From contig JAJUFK010000013.1 in the NCBI GenBank assembly GCA_029266015.1, positions 1 through 18,397 of the forward strand: a stretch of 18,397 bases of DNA, given 5' to 3'. The DNA comes from Bacteroidota bacterium. GTDB taxonomy: Bacteria > Bacteroidota > Bacteroidia > Bacteroidales > UBA1715. Positions 8,091 through 16,535 of this stretch are shown here, piece after piece (positions within the stretch are counted from its first letter, which is position 1; every line of letters starts with the position of its first letter). The notes beneath the pieces are model-generated. The model worked only from the letters and a program-made list of their open reading frames with translations. It had not been told where the DNA came from and did not search any database. The position numbers and the translations under genes were made by a program.

Positions 8091-9227
8091 GTGACAATAA
8101 AAGATAAACTAAACATTAACCGACATCTGTTTTATGAGACATCTCATTCTCCTTCATTGTTTGATATTGTAGGAAATGAAATGATTGAAAAAATTACCGA
8201 TTTTTGTTTTATTGCAAATCCATATTACCCCAACAAAGAACTAATTACAAAATTACAAGAGCGATTGCCTATTCTTATTAAATCATATCCTTCCAGCAAT
8301 CCAACTGTTTCACAAAAACACTTAAGTAATGTATTACATATTGATCCTGAATATATTATAATAGGTAATGGAGCAACAGAATTAATTACAATTATTCAAA
8401 AAGAATGTATTAACAATTTAGCAATACCTGTACCTACATTTAGTGAATACACCGAAAAAATTAGAAATCAACACCAATCGCAATTATTTTATTTGCCTCC
8501 AGAAAATAATTATCAATTAAACCTCAATGAATATGCTCAATGGATTATTCACAATTCTATATCAAGTGCACTTGTTATAAACCCTGGTAATCCCACAGGT
8601 CAATTACATTCATTAGAGGAAATGTTTTCTTTTTTACGCGCAACCAAACACTTACAGTTAATAATTATAGATGAATCATTTATAGATTTTGCAGGAATAG
8701 AAATACCTAGTTTATTATCATATGTACATGAATTCCAAAATATTGTAATAGTACGTTCTATGAGTAAACATTGTGGTATTCCCGGTTTACGTTTAGGGTA
8801 TTGTGTTACTGCAAATACTGATTTATTACATAAAATCAGAGCATCAATACCGGTATGGAATATTAATACAATAGCCGAATATTTCTTAACACAATTATAT
8901 ATAACAGACGAAGTATACCATGAAGCTCGTAAACAAGTAATTTCTGATGTAACTTTGTTATATAATGAATTATCACAAATTCCCGGTTTCTATGTGTATC
9001 CTACTGGAGCAAATTTTGTTTTAATTCGAATAGATATAGGCATAAGTGCAGGTGACTTGCAGCATATGCTTCTTGAAGATTATTATTTATATGTTAGGGA
9101 TTGCAGTAATAAAATAGGATTAGATAACTATCATATTCGTGTAGCTTCACAAGGAAAGGAAAAAGATGCATTATTAATACATGCATTACAACAAATTTCA
9201 AAAAAATATATTCATCATGTCAGTTAA
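8091..9227 (+). CDS. PLP-dependent class I/II aminotransferase (HisC/CobD-like)
   Basis: A 378-residue fold-type I PLP enzyme. Visible motifs are NPGNPTG (164-170), DESFIDFA with D194 (the residue pairing with the PLP ring nitrogen), and SMSKHCGIPGLRLGY with K226 as the Schiff-base lysine. The overall pattern resembles histidinol-phosphate aminotransferase and threonine-phosphate decarboxylase. No other histidine or cobalamin gene is nearby, so the substrate is unknown. The start is GTG; an in-frame stop at 8076-8078 leaves no upstream choice. The end overlaps the next gene by 11 bp, so the two products are probably made together and may act on the same nitrogen compound. I recall Bacteroidota homologues fused to a nucleotidyltransferase domain; no such domain is present here. 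It is not a confident HisC. Confidence 0.88.
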   Translation: MTIKDKLNINRHLFYETSHSPSLFDIVGNEMIEKITDFCFIANPYYPNKELITKLQERLPILIKSYPSSNPTVSQKHLSNVLHIDPEYIIIGNGATELITIIQKECINNLAIPVPTFSEYTEKIRNQHQSQLFYLPPENNYQLNLNEYAQWIIHNSISSALVINPGNPTGQLHSLEEMFSFLRATKHLQLIIIDESFIDFAGIEIPSLLSYVHEFQNIVIVRSMSKHCGIPGLRLGYCVTANTDLLHKIRASIPVWNINTIAEYFLTQLYITDEVYHEARKQVISDVTLLYNELSQIPGFYVYPTGANFVLIRIDIGISAGDLQHMLLEDYYLYVRDCSNKIGLDNYHIRVASQGKEKDALLIHALQQISKKYIHHVS

Positions 9228-9930
9228 AAAAGTACTTATAGTAAGTAGGAGATATACCAGAAAAAATAAATTAATAAATTGGGTATCTGAAATATATTTG
9301 GATATTCTTTGCCAATCAGGCATAATGCCTATTATTGTTCCTATAGCACATTCTACAAAAAATATGTTAGAATACTATATGCAGGATTATGATGGATTAC
9401 TCATGGTAGAAGGAGGTGATTTGGGTCCTCAGTATTATAACAAAAAATATAATATAGAACAACTTGATGAATATGATGCATTAAAAGATACTATAGAAAT
9501 AGCTTGTGCTACACATGCAATTAGTAATAATAAACCAATACTAGGATTATGTCGTGGTATGCATATCATAAATGCTATGTTTGGAGGCACGCTTCATCTA
9601 GATGTCCATAAATGTAATGAGAATAAGGTATGTCATATCAATTATGATAATTATGACAGCCATAGACATCGCATAACAATTGAAAAAAATACACCTTTAT
9701 TTAATTGGTATCAATTACAAACATTAGAAGTAAATACATACCATCATCAAGGAATTGAAAAATTAGCTCCTTCACTTACAGCTATGGCATATGCTGATGA
9801 CGGATTAATTGAAGCTATATATCATCCTAATTTTTCATTTATAGTTGGATTACAGTTTCATCCGGAACGAATGTATCATGAATATGAAGGCAATAAATTA
9901 GTTTTTCAAAAATTTATTGAATCACTGTAA
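9217..9930 (+). CDS. Class I glutamine-amidotransferase-like gamma-glutamyl hydrolase (peptidase C26, PuuD-like)
   Basis: About 237 residues. The triad is complete: C112 in GLCRGMHIIN (the nucleophile elbow), then H215 and E217 in GLQFHPER. The block VNTYHHQGI followed by DDGLIEAIYH matches PuuD-type gamma-glutamyl-GABA hydrolases. Enzymes of this group release glutamate from gamma-glutamyl amines in the cytosol, without a synthetase domain. The start at ATG 9217 gives a normal Rossmann-like opening (MSVKKVLIV); an earlier in-frame ATG at 9181 adds 12 residues inside the aminotransferase frame and is less likely. The 11-bp overlap suggests translational coupling. No glutamyl-amine synthetase or GABA gene is nearby, so the substrate is open. 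The end is 7 bp from the end of the convergent yaaA. Confidence 0.85.
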   Translation: MSVKKVLIVSRRYTRKNKLINWVSEIYLDILCQSGIMPIIVPIAHSTKNMLEYYMQDYDGLLMVEGGDLGPQYYNKKYNIEQLDEYDALKDTIEIACATHAISNNKPILGLCRGMHIINAMFGGTLHLDVHKCNENKVCHINYDNYDSHRHRITIEKNTPLFNWYQLQTLEVNTYHHQGIEKLAPSLTAMAYADDGLIEAIYHPNFSFIVGLQFHPERMYHEYEGNKLVFQKFIESL

Positions 9931-9937
9931 AAGAATT

Positions 9938-10699
9938 TTATCGAACAAATACGTATTTGTTTTCTTTTGATAATTGTGGTTCAAATGCATATCCTCCGTA
10001 ATCAAATCCTTGTAAATGCTCAGGTTCTTTTACATCATGTTCGGCAATGTATCGAACCATCATTCCTCTTGCTTTTTTGGCAAAAAAACTAATCATTTGT
10101 AATTTCCCGTTTTTATAGTCTTTGAATTCACAATGTATAATAGGCACAGGTATTTTTTTTGTTTGAATTGCTTTAAAATATTCTTGAGAAGCAAGATTAA
10201 TTAAATATGAATGATTTCCTGTTTCTATATCGTTTATAATTGTTTGTGTTATGTTATTTGTCCAATATTCATATAAATTTTTTGAAGCTCCAAATTGCAA
10301 CGGTGTTGACATTTCTAATCTATAAGGTAAAATTCCATCAAATGGTTGTAAAACGCCATACAATCCTGAAATTATTCGTAAATTTGATTGCAGTATATTT
10401 AACGATTCCATTGATAATGTATGAGCATCTATACCTTCATAAACATCTCCGTTATATGCAAATAGTGCAGGTTTTTTATCGTCATCACCTGCAAACACCC
10501 AAGTTTGATATCTTTCATAATTGAGTTTTGCAATTTGATTACTTACTTGCAATAATGATTGTAATTCATTAAGAGAAAACGATTTAATATGCTTTACTAA
10601 TTCGTTTGAATTGTGTTCAAACTTTGCCTTGCTTATAGGAATATTCTTTTTAAGAGGACTAAAGTCTAATGATTTTGCAGGAGATATTATACTAAGCAT
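9938..10699 (-). CDS. yaaA: Peroxide-stress protein YaaA (DUF328/UPF0246)
   Basis: A 253-residue protein with clear family blocks: ISPAKSLDF at the start, ALFAYNGDVYEGID, ISGLYGVLQPFDGI, NLASQEYFKAI and FFAKKARGMMVRYI. Length is typical (about 250-260). In E. coli YaaA limits free iron and protects DNA during hydrogen peroxide stress; its biochemical action is still poorly defined. It starts with ATG 6 bp after the stop of the DUF2721 gene, so the pair is presumably one transcript. Its 3' end lies 7 bp from that of the convergent gamma-glutamyl hydrolase, with no terminator between, so the two transcripts probably overlap. Confidence 0.95.
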   Translation of the reverse strand: MLSIISPAKSLDFSPLKKNIPISKAKFEHNSNELVKHIKSFSLNELQSLLQVSNQIAKLNYERYQTWVFAGDDDKKPALFAYNGDVYEGIDAHTLSMESLNILQSNLRIISGLYGVLQPFDGILPYRLEMSTPLQFGASKNLYEYWTNNITQTIINDIETGNHSYLINLASQEYFKAIQTKKIPVPIIHCEFKDYKNGKLQMISFFAKKARGMMVRYIAEHDVKEPEHLQGFDYGGYAFEPQLSKENKYVFVR

Positions 10700-10705
10700 A
10701 GTTTT

Positions 10706-11113
10706 TTAATTTATATCTTTTTCTATATCGTGAATGTGAATTTTAAGTGCGTGAACAGAAATTTGTATTTCCCAAATTAATAAAATAAGAGATATAATAA
10801 GAAAAACTAAAGCTATACCGAAAGCAATCATAGCTCCAAATGTAATTTGTAAAAACATAAGCAGCATACTTACAACACATAATAGGAGAGAACTAATGCC
10901 GAAAAATTGCATAGAACGGGTTAAATAAAGACGCTTTCGCAAATTTTTAATTTGCCACAAAAGTATTGGTTCTTTGGTTTTTACAAATGTATCATGCAAA
11001 GATCTTACTAATGTAGCGTATGACAAAAATCTATTAGTATATGCCAACATAATTAAAGAAATAGCTGAAAATAATAATGCCGGCGTAGTAATAGAAAAAT
11101 AAATCTCTTCCAT
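10706..11113 (-). CDS. DUF2721 family small membrane protein
   Basis: A 135-residue protein matching DUF2721. It opens with TTPALLFSAISLIMLAYTNRF (the pattern read over two parts, residues about 9-29), has a basic middle region with QIKNLRKRLYLTRSMQ, then two further hydrophobic segments at about 72-92 and 96-116, giving about three inner-membrane helices. No catalytic motif is visible and the family has no known function. It is the upstream partner of yaaA, 6 bp apart, so a role in metal or oxidative stress is a guess from context. A TAnnTTTG box (11146-11153) lies 32 bp upstream. Confidence 0.85.
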   Translation of the reverse strand: MEEIYFSITTPALLFSAISLIMLAYTNRFLSYATLVRSLHDTFVKTKEPILLWQIKNLRKRLYLTRSMQFFGISSLLLCVVSMLLMFLQITFGAMIAFGIALVFLIISLILLIWEIQISVHALKIHIHDIEKDIN

Positions 11114-11145
11114 ATTTTTTTAGTTATTAGTGTATTAATACAATA

Positions 11146-11153
11146 CAAACTTA
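11146..11153 (-). promoter_or_regulatory. Candidate -7 box (TAnnTTTG) for DUF2721-yaaA
   Basis: On the minus strand the bases read TAAGTTTG, an exact match to the Bacteroidota -7 consensus, 32 nt before the ATG at 11113. The matching -33 TTTG is not clear. Confidence 0.35.
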
Positions 11154-11186
11154 CATTTTACAATATGATTTTTAATAAAATATAAA

Positions 11187-12308
11187 CTAAAACAATTGAG
11201 AAACATTTGAAATGCATGTCTCCCAACTATATTTATGTTTTTCTTGAGCTACAATTTGCGAAAATGATTTTTTTCTATTATTTATAAAAAAATCATGCAA
11301 ACATCTTGCAATATCATCGGCATCTTTATCTGTAACATATCCCATTGTCTTATGGTGAACTATCTCCGACAATCCTCCCACATTGGTAACAAGCATAGGT
11401 TTATTGAAGTGAAAAGCTATTTGAGTAATACCACTCTGTGAGGCTGAATGATAGGTTTGTGCTACAATATCAGAAGCTGAAAAATAATATTTTACATTTT
11501 GTTGAGGAATAAACTCATTGCATATAATTACATTATTTTCTATTTCCAAAGAATGAATTAAATCTGTATAAATTTGAGGATTTTCATAAAATTCTCCAGC
11601 TATTAAAAGTTTTACAGGTAATTGCTTTATCAACGGATTACCCATTGCTAACAACAATAAATCAAGCCCTTTATATTTTCTGATTAAACCAAAAAATAAA
11701 AAATAGTTATATTTTGGAGATAATTTAAGAATTTCACAAGCTTTTTCTTTGGAAACTAAATCACCAAAATTATTATACAATGGGTGAGGAGTAAGTATAG
11801 CTTTTTTTGTAGGTTCTATTTCTGATAATTGTTGTAATACGGTTTTTGACATACAAATAAATGAATCACAATGTTTTGTAAAACATTTAGTGAGTTGTGT
11901 GTCAAATGGTTTACGTTCGTGTGGTATTAAATTATGACACAATCCTATTACTTTTGTTGAAGAATGCTTACGAATATATTTTGATATAGAACCTAATGCC
12001 GGTGCAAAAAACGGCATCCAATAATGTATAATCACCACATCAGGCTGTTGTCTGCAAATGTATTGAGCTGTTATTCGCCAATTTATTGGATTTAATGAAT
12101 GAATTTTAGATTCAATATCTAATAAAGCTGGTTTTATAGATGATGTTAATTGTGTTTTTCCGGGAAATAAAAATTTTGGATATTGCATTTTGTATGATAT
12201 AATTCGAGTATCATACCCATGCATTAGTAAATGTTTTGAAAATTGCTCGTTAAAATCTGCAATACCACCTCTGAGAGGATACGCCGGACCAATGCAAATA
12301 ATTTTCAC
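11187..12308 (-). CDS. Glycosyltransferase family 4
   Basis: A 373-residue GT-B enzyme. The N-terminal half opens with IICIGPAYPLRGGIADF, a glycine-rich acceptor-side loop of GT4. The C-terminal Rossmann half has YFLFFGLIRKYKGLDLLL, LLIAGEF and VTNVGGLSEIV, which belong to the nucleotide-sugar site. The usual GT4 EX7E pair is not obvious: the region reads SASQSGITQIAFHFNKPML, with Gln where the second Glu is expected. It probably adds a sugar to a cell-surface glycan or lipid from a nucleotide donor; donor and acceptor are unknown. The start is GTG at 12308, 3 nt after the stop of the GT2 gene (TAA AAG GTG), so the two are translationally coupled. Confidence 0.85.
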   Translation of the reverse strand: MKIICIGPAYPLRGGIADFNEQFSKHLLMHGYDTRIISYKMQYPKFLFPGKTQLTSSIKPALLDIESKIHSLNPINWRITAQYICRQQPDVVIIHYWMPFFAPALGSISKYIRKHSSTKVIGLCHNLIPHERKPFDTQLTKCFTKHCDSFICMSKTVLQQLSEIEPTKKAILTPHPLYNNFGDLVSKEKACEILKLSPKYNYFLFFGLIRKYKGLDLLLLAMGNPLIKQLPVKLLIAGEFYENPQIYTDLIHSLEIENNVIICNEFIPQQNVKYYFSASDIVAQTYHSASQSGITQIAFHFNKPMLVTNVGGLSEIVHHKTMGYVTDKDADDIARCLHDFFINNRKKSFSQIVAQEKHKYSWETCISNVSQLF

Positions 12309-12311
12309 CTT

Positions 12312-13253
12312 TTATAAATTTAATGTTTCTTCACAATAATATTCGTTTCTATTGCTTGAAGATCGGGATACCAATTCTGCCAAAAATCCGGTAAGAAATA
12401 ATTGAGAACCAACAATAAGACAAACAATACCAAGGAAAAATAATGGTCGTTGAGTCATGTTGTAGACTGATTCTACTATTTTCATATAAGATAAATACCC
12501 TAGAATACAAGCTCCAATCACAAAACTTAATAAACCAATAGAACCAAATAAATGCATTGGTCGTTTACTGAATTTTGAAATAAATAATACCGATAATAAA
12601 TCAAGCGGTCCTCGAAGAAAACGTTCTATACCAAACTTTGTAGTACCATATTTACGTTCTTGATGTTGTACCACTTTTTCACCTATTTTTTTAAAACCTG
12701 CCCATTTAGCAAGTACCGGTATATATCTGTGCATTTCGCCATATACCTCTATGCTTTTAACTACTTGTTTTTTATAGGCTTTTAATCCACAATTAAAATC
12801 ATGTAGTTGAATACCTGTCATTAATCGAACGGTAGTATTATATAATTTACTTGGCAAATTTTTAGTCAATACCGGATCATATCGTTTTTTCTTCCAACCT
12901 GATACCAAATCAAAATTTTCTTCTGTAATCATTCTGTATAATTCGGGAATTTCTTCGGGATTATCTTGTAAATCAGCATCCATAGTTATTACAACATCGC
13001 CGCTTGCTGCTTCAAATCCTTTAAATAAACCAGCTGACTTTCCGTAATTTCTTTGAAATTTTATAGCTTTTATAGCAGAATTTTTTTTTGCAAGTTGTTG
13101 TATCACTTGCCACGAATTATCACAACTACCGTCATCTATCAAAACTATTTCATATGTAAATGATGCTTTGTTCATTACTTGTTCTATCCAAGAGCATAGT
13201 TCAGGTAGAGATTCTTCTTCGTTAAATAGTGGAATTACAACTGATATTTGCAT
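12312..13253 (-). CDS. Membrane-anchored GT2 glycosyltransferase (DPM1/GtrB/ArnC-like)
   Basis: A 313-residue GT-A enzyme. The catalytic domain (about 1-230) shows SVVIPLFNEEESLPEL, LIDDGSCDNS, the metal/nucleotide motif MDADLQDNPEE with D92 and D94, and DFNCGLKAYKKQV plus GEMHRYIPV. Two membrane helices follow at about 234-256 and 271-295, then a short tail. Relatives transfer a sugar from a nucleotide donor to polyprenyl phosphate at the cytosolic face of the inner membrane. The sugar is unknown here. It is the first gene of a tight pair with the GT4 (3-nt gap), suggesting a shared surface-glycan or glycolipid role. A TAnnTTTG box lies 16 nt before the ATG. Confidence 0.92.
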   Translation of the reverse strand: MQISVVIPLFNEEESLPELCSWIEQVMNKASFTYEIVLIDDGSCDNSWQVIQQLAKKNSAIKAIKFQRNYGKSAGLFKGFEAASGDVVITMDADLQDNPEEIPELYRMITEENFDLVSGWKKKRYDPVLTKNLPSKLYNTTVRLMTGIQLHDFNCGLKAYKKQVVKSIEVYGEMHRYIPVLAKWAGFKKIGEKVVQHQERKYGTTKFGIERFLRGPLDLLSVLFISKFSKRPMHLFGSIGLLSFVIGACILGYLSYMKIVESVYNMTQRPLFFLGIVCLIVGSQLFLTGFLAELVSRSSSNRNEYYCEETLNL

Positions 13254-13269
13254 GTCATAGTATTTTTTA

Positions 13270-13277
13270 CAAATGTA
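13270..13277 (-). promoter_or_regulatory. Candidate promoter for the GT2-GT4 pair
   Basis: The minus strand reads TACATTTG, an exact TAnnTTTG -7 box, 16 nt before the ATG at 13253. TTTT lies at the -33 position with a 19-nt spacer (13297-13300), one base off the TTTG consensus. Confidence 0.45.
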
Positions 13278-13368
13278 TATGTTTCTTTGATTTTTTAAAA
13301 GTTTTTATATTAAGATTAGCTGTAAAAAAATATATTTATTTTTTTTTTATATTTATATACAATAACAT

Positions 13369-13821
13369 ATGGAATTAGATACTCGCAGTGATTTTTTTGA
13401 TATAGCAAAACCAATAGCAATAATTGGAGTTTCAAGAAATACGTCAAAATTTAGTAATTATGTTTATTCTGATTTATTACGAAAAGGATTTACTGTGACT
13501 CCTGTAAATCCTCATACTACAAGCATTAATAATAATACTTGTTATACAAAAATTGCAGAATTACCCAAGCATATTGATAGAATTATAATCCTAACGAATA
13601 ACAAATATACCGATTCACTCATACATGAAGCGGCAAATTATGGAATCAAATATATTTGGATACAACAAGGTTGTGAAACTAAGGATTCAGAATCTATAGC
13701 AAATACATATTCCATACACATTATTACACAAAGTTGTGTTTGTATGTATGCTAAACCCGTGCAAGGAATTCATGCATTTCATAGAGGCATTTTGAAATTA
13801 TTTGGAACTTATAAAAAGTAA
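13369..13821 (+). CDS. CoA-binding domain protein (CoA_binding_2, YccU-like)
   Basis: A 150-residue single-domain Rossmann protein. IAIIGVSRNTSKFSNYVY (about 17-34) is the glycine-rich dinucleotide loop, followed by VTPVNPHT, IDRIIILTNN and IKYIWIQQGCET, the characteristic order of the CoA-binding fold seen in YccU and in succinyl-CoA ligase alpha subunits. It lacks the ligase phosphohistidine domain and carries no other domain, so it probably senses or holds CoA rather than catalysing. The ligand is inferred from the family. The start is ATG at 13369 after a long T/A stretch (13325-13360). mutS follows 98 bp downstream on the same strand, probably from its own promoter. Confidence 0.85.
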   Translation: MELDTRSDFFDIAKPIAIIGVSRNTSKFSNYVYSDLLRKGFTVTPVNPHTTSINNNTCYTKIAELPKHIDRIIILTNNKYTDSLIHEAANYGIKYIWIQQGCETKDSESIANTYSIHIITQSCVCMYAKPVQGIHAFHRGILKLFGTYKK

Positions 13822-13848
13822 TATAAGTAAAGAACTGTTAACAAAATG

Positions 13849-13860
13849 TGAAAGCTTTCA
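13849..13860. repeat. Perfect 12-bp palindrome upstream of mutS
   Basis: TGAAAGCTTTCA reads the same on both strands. It is centred about 45 bp upstream of the candidate -7 box of mutS (13895-13902) and is a plausible regulator site. The only other evidence is its position in the 98-bp gap. Confidence 0.35.
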
Positions 13861-13894
13861 TTAGTATTATCGAAAGAGTTTCTAAATAAACACG

Positions 13895-13902
13895 TACTTT
13901 TG
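13895..13902 (+). promoter_or_regulatory. Candidate -7 box (TAnnTTTG) for mutS
   Basis: TACTTTTG is an exact match, 17 nt before the GTG start at 13920, leaving a leader of roughly 10 nt. No clear TTTG is present at -33. Confidence 0.4.
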
Positions 13903-13919
13903 TATAAAATCTAAAAAAC

Positions 13920-16529
13920 GTGTCAGAAAAAATTATAGAAACACCATTAATGAAACAATATTATCAGGTAAAAAGTAAACATCCTGATGCAATATTGTTA
14001 TTTAGGGTAGGCGACTTTTATGAAACTTTTTCTGAAGATGCTATTCAAACTTCACGTATTTTAGGTATTACTCTAACCCGACGCGCTAATGGTTCAGCAA
14101 GTTTTGTGGAGTTAGCAGGATTCCCGTTTCATGCATTAGATACATATTTACCAAAATTAGTAAGAGCAGGACAACGAGTTGCTATATGTGAACAATTAGA
14201 AGACCCGTCAAAAACAAAAACTATTGTTAAACGAGGTGTTACAGAATTGGTAACCCCGGGAGTATCACTAAGTGATACTATTTTAAATAATAGAGAAAAT
14301 AATTTTTTAGCAGCAATACATGTTTCAAACCTTCAAGTTGGTATTGCTTTTCTTGATATTTCAACCGGTGAATTTTTAGTTGGAGAGGGGTCCTTAGAGT
14401 ATATCGATAAATTAATAAGTGGATTTAGACCAAAAGAAATTTTGTTTGACAGAACAAAAGAAAAATGGTTTAAAGATTCTTTTCAAAGCAATTTATATAC
14501 CTATAAATTAGATGATTGGATATTTACAGCCGAAGCTGCGAATGATAAACTTTTATCTCATTTTGAAACATCTTCGCTCAAAGGATTTGGTATCGATATC
14601 TATCCACATGCTATAATTGCAGCAGGGGCTATTTTACACTATTTAGATATTACAGAACATAAACAAATAGGTCATATTCGTTCTATTTCAAGAATAGAAC
14701 AAGATGAATATGTATGGCTCGACAGATTTACTATTCGAAATTTAGAACTGTTTTCATCACCTCACGAAGGAGCTAAAACATTACTTGATGTTTTAGACGT
14801 TACTCAAACACCTATGGGGTCGCGATTACTCAAAAGGTGGATTGCTTTACCTTTGAAACAAGTAAATCAAATACAACAAAGATTAGATATAGTTGAAGAA
14901 TTTACAACACAGGAGTCATTTCTAAATACCGTAGAAAAATTATTACATAACATGTGTGATTTGGAACGAATAGTTGCTCGAGTTGCTACAGGTCGTATTT
15001 TGCCTCGAGAAATGATACAACTATTAAAAACATTACAAGATATTGTTCCATTACAAGAATTATGTAAATCAAATTCAAACAAAACACTTCAACGATATGG
15101 GGAACAACTCAATTCTTGTGAACAACTTATTTCAAAGATTTCAAATACCATAATTGCCGATCCGTCAAATGCTATTCAACGCGGTGGTGTTATTGCTCAT
15201 GGAGTAAATAGCGAATTAGACAATTTACGAGAAATTTCACATAATGGTAAAGATTTTATATTACAATTACAAGAACGTGAAGAATTGCGAAGTGGTATTC
15301 CTAAATTAAAAGTTGCATTTAATAATGTGTTTGGTTATTATATTGAAGTAAGAAATACCCATAAAGATAAAGTTCCTACAGATTGGATCAGGAAACAAAC
15401 TCTAGTAAATGCAGAGCGATATATAACACAAGAATTAAAAGAATATGAAGAACAAATATTAGGTGCCGAAGACAGAATTGTACAATTAGAACAAGAAATT
15501 TATATACAATTAATACAAGAAGTTGCAGCATATATTGCTATTTTACAAGTAAACGCTTCTGTTATTGCTCATATTGACTGTCTATTGTCGTTTGCAAGAG
15601 TAAGTATTCAAAATAATTATACAAAACCAACTATTGATGACTCTACCACTTTATCTATCATAAATGGAAGACATCCGGTAATAGAAACTAAAATGCCTCC
15701 CGGCGAACAATATGTTGGTAATGATGTGCTATTAGATACCGAAAAACAACAAATTATTATTATTACAGGTCCTAATATGGCCGGTAAGTCTGCCTTGCTT
15801 CGTCAAACTGCTTTAATTACCCTTATGGCTCAAATTGGTTGTTTTGTTCCGGCCAATTCTGCTCATATTGGTATAGTTGATAAAATTTTCACAAGGGTAG
15901 GAGCTTCTGATAATATTTCTCAAGGAGAATCAACATTTATGGTAGAAATGAATGAAGCTGCAAGCATTCTCAATAATATGACCAACAGAAGCTTAATTTT
16001 GCTTGATGAATTAGGAAGAGGTACAAGTACCTACGACGGAATTTCAATTGCTTGGGCAATAGTTGAATTTTTACACGAACATCCGTTTGCTCACCCAAAG
16101 ACCTTATTTGCAACACATTATCATGAATTAAACGAATTAGAATCATCATTCAATCGAGTAAAAAATTATAATGTTTCTGTAAAAGAACTCGATAATAAAG
16201 TTATATTTTTACGCAAGTTAATTCCGGGAGGCAGTGAACATAGTTTTGGTATTCATGTGGCAAAAATGGCCGGAATGCCAAAATCTGTTGTAAAACGAGC
16301 TCATGAAATATTAAAAGAATTAGAAGGAACCTATAGAAAAAAATCACTCACAAAACCTGTAAAAGAACTTGCTCAACATCGTGAAGGATATCAATTAAGT
16401 ATATTTCAACTCGATGACCCCGTTTTGTCTCGAATTCGCGATCAAATAAAAGGATTAGATATCAATAATTTAACTCCTATTGAAGCATTAAATACCCTCA
16501 ATGAAATTAAGAAACTAATTGGCAAATAA
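13920..16529 (+). CDS. mutS: DNA mismatch repair protein MutS
   Basis: An 869-residue protein of normal MutS length that recognises mispaired or looped DNA and starts repair with MutL. The mismatch-reading FxE motif is F33-Y34-E35 within GDFYETFSEDA. Connector, lever and clamp domains follow. The ATPase has Walker A GPNMAGKS at 617-624, the ABC-type signature region STFMVEMNEAASIL, Walker B LLDELGRGTSTYDG with D696-E697, and ATHYHELNEL (the H-loop). The C-terminus (about 810-869) ends in a short helical tail. The start is GTG at 13920, giving MSEKIIETPLMKQYY as in relatives. The stop is 6 bp from the end of the convergent cysQ-like gene with no terminator between. Confidence 0.98.
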   Translation: MSEKIIETPLMKQYYQVKSKHPDAILLFRVGDFYETFSEDAIQTSRILGITLTRRANGSASFVELAGFPFHALDTYLPKLVRAGQRVAICEQLEDPSKTKTIVKRGVTELVTPGVSLSDTILNNRENNFLAAIHVSNLQVGIAFLDISTGEFLVGEGSLEYIDKLISGFRPKEILFDRTKEKWFKDSFQSNLYTYKLDDWIFTAEAANDKLLSHFETSSLKGFGIDIYPHAIIAAGAILHYLDITEHKQIGHIRSISRIEQDEYVWLDRFTIRNLELFSSPHEGAKTLLDVLDVTQTPMGSRLLKRWIALPLKQVNQIQQRLDIVEEFTTQESFLNTVEKLLHNMCDLERIVARVATGRILPREMIQLLKTLQDIVPLQELCKSNSNKTLQRYGEQLNSCEQLISKISNTIIADPSNAIQRGGVIAHGVNSELDNLREISHNGKDFILQLQEREELRSGIPKLKVAFNNVFGYYIEVRNTHKDKVPTDWIRKQTLVNAERYITQELKEYEEQILGAEDRIVQLEQEIYIQLIQEVAAYIAILQVNASVIAHIDCLLSFARVSIQNNYTKPTIDDSTTLSIINGRHPVIETKMPPGEQYVGNDVLLDTEKQQIIIITGPNMAGKSALLRQTALITLMAQIGCFVPANSAHIGIVDKIFTRVGASDNISQGESTFMVEMNEAASILNNMTNRSLILLDELGRGTSTYDGISIAWAIVEFLHEHPFAHPKTLFATHYHELNELESSFNRVKNYNVSVKELDNKVIFLRKLIPGGSEHSFGIHVAKMAGMPKSVVKRAHEILKELEGTYRKKSLTKPVKELAQHREGYQLSIFQLDDPVLSRIRDQIKGLDINNLTPIEALNTLNEIKKLIGK

Positions 16530-16535
16530 ATGCAG

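Noticed and set aside
10240..10524. A plus-strand open frame of 94 codons opposite yaaA
   Set aside because: It is antisense to a well-conserved gene and its product has no recognisable features beyond chance hydrophobic stretches.
13320..13362. Long A/T run upstream of the CoA-binding gene as a phase-variable tract
   Set aside because: The T-run is interrupted and lies outside the coding frame. It could affect a promoter, but nothing in one sequence shows variation.
14867..15082. A minus-strand open frame inside mutS
   Set aside because: It is antisense to the conserved lever/core region of mutS.
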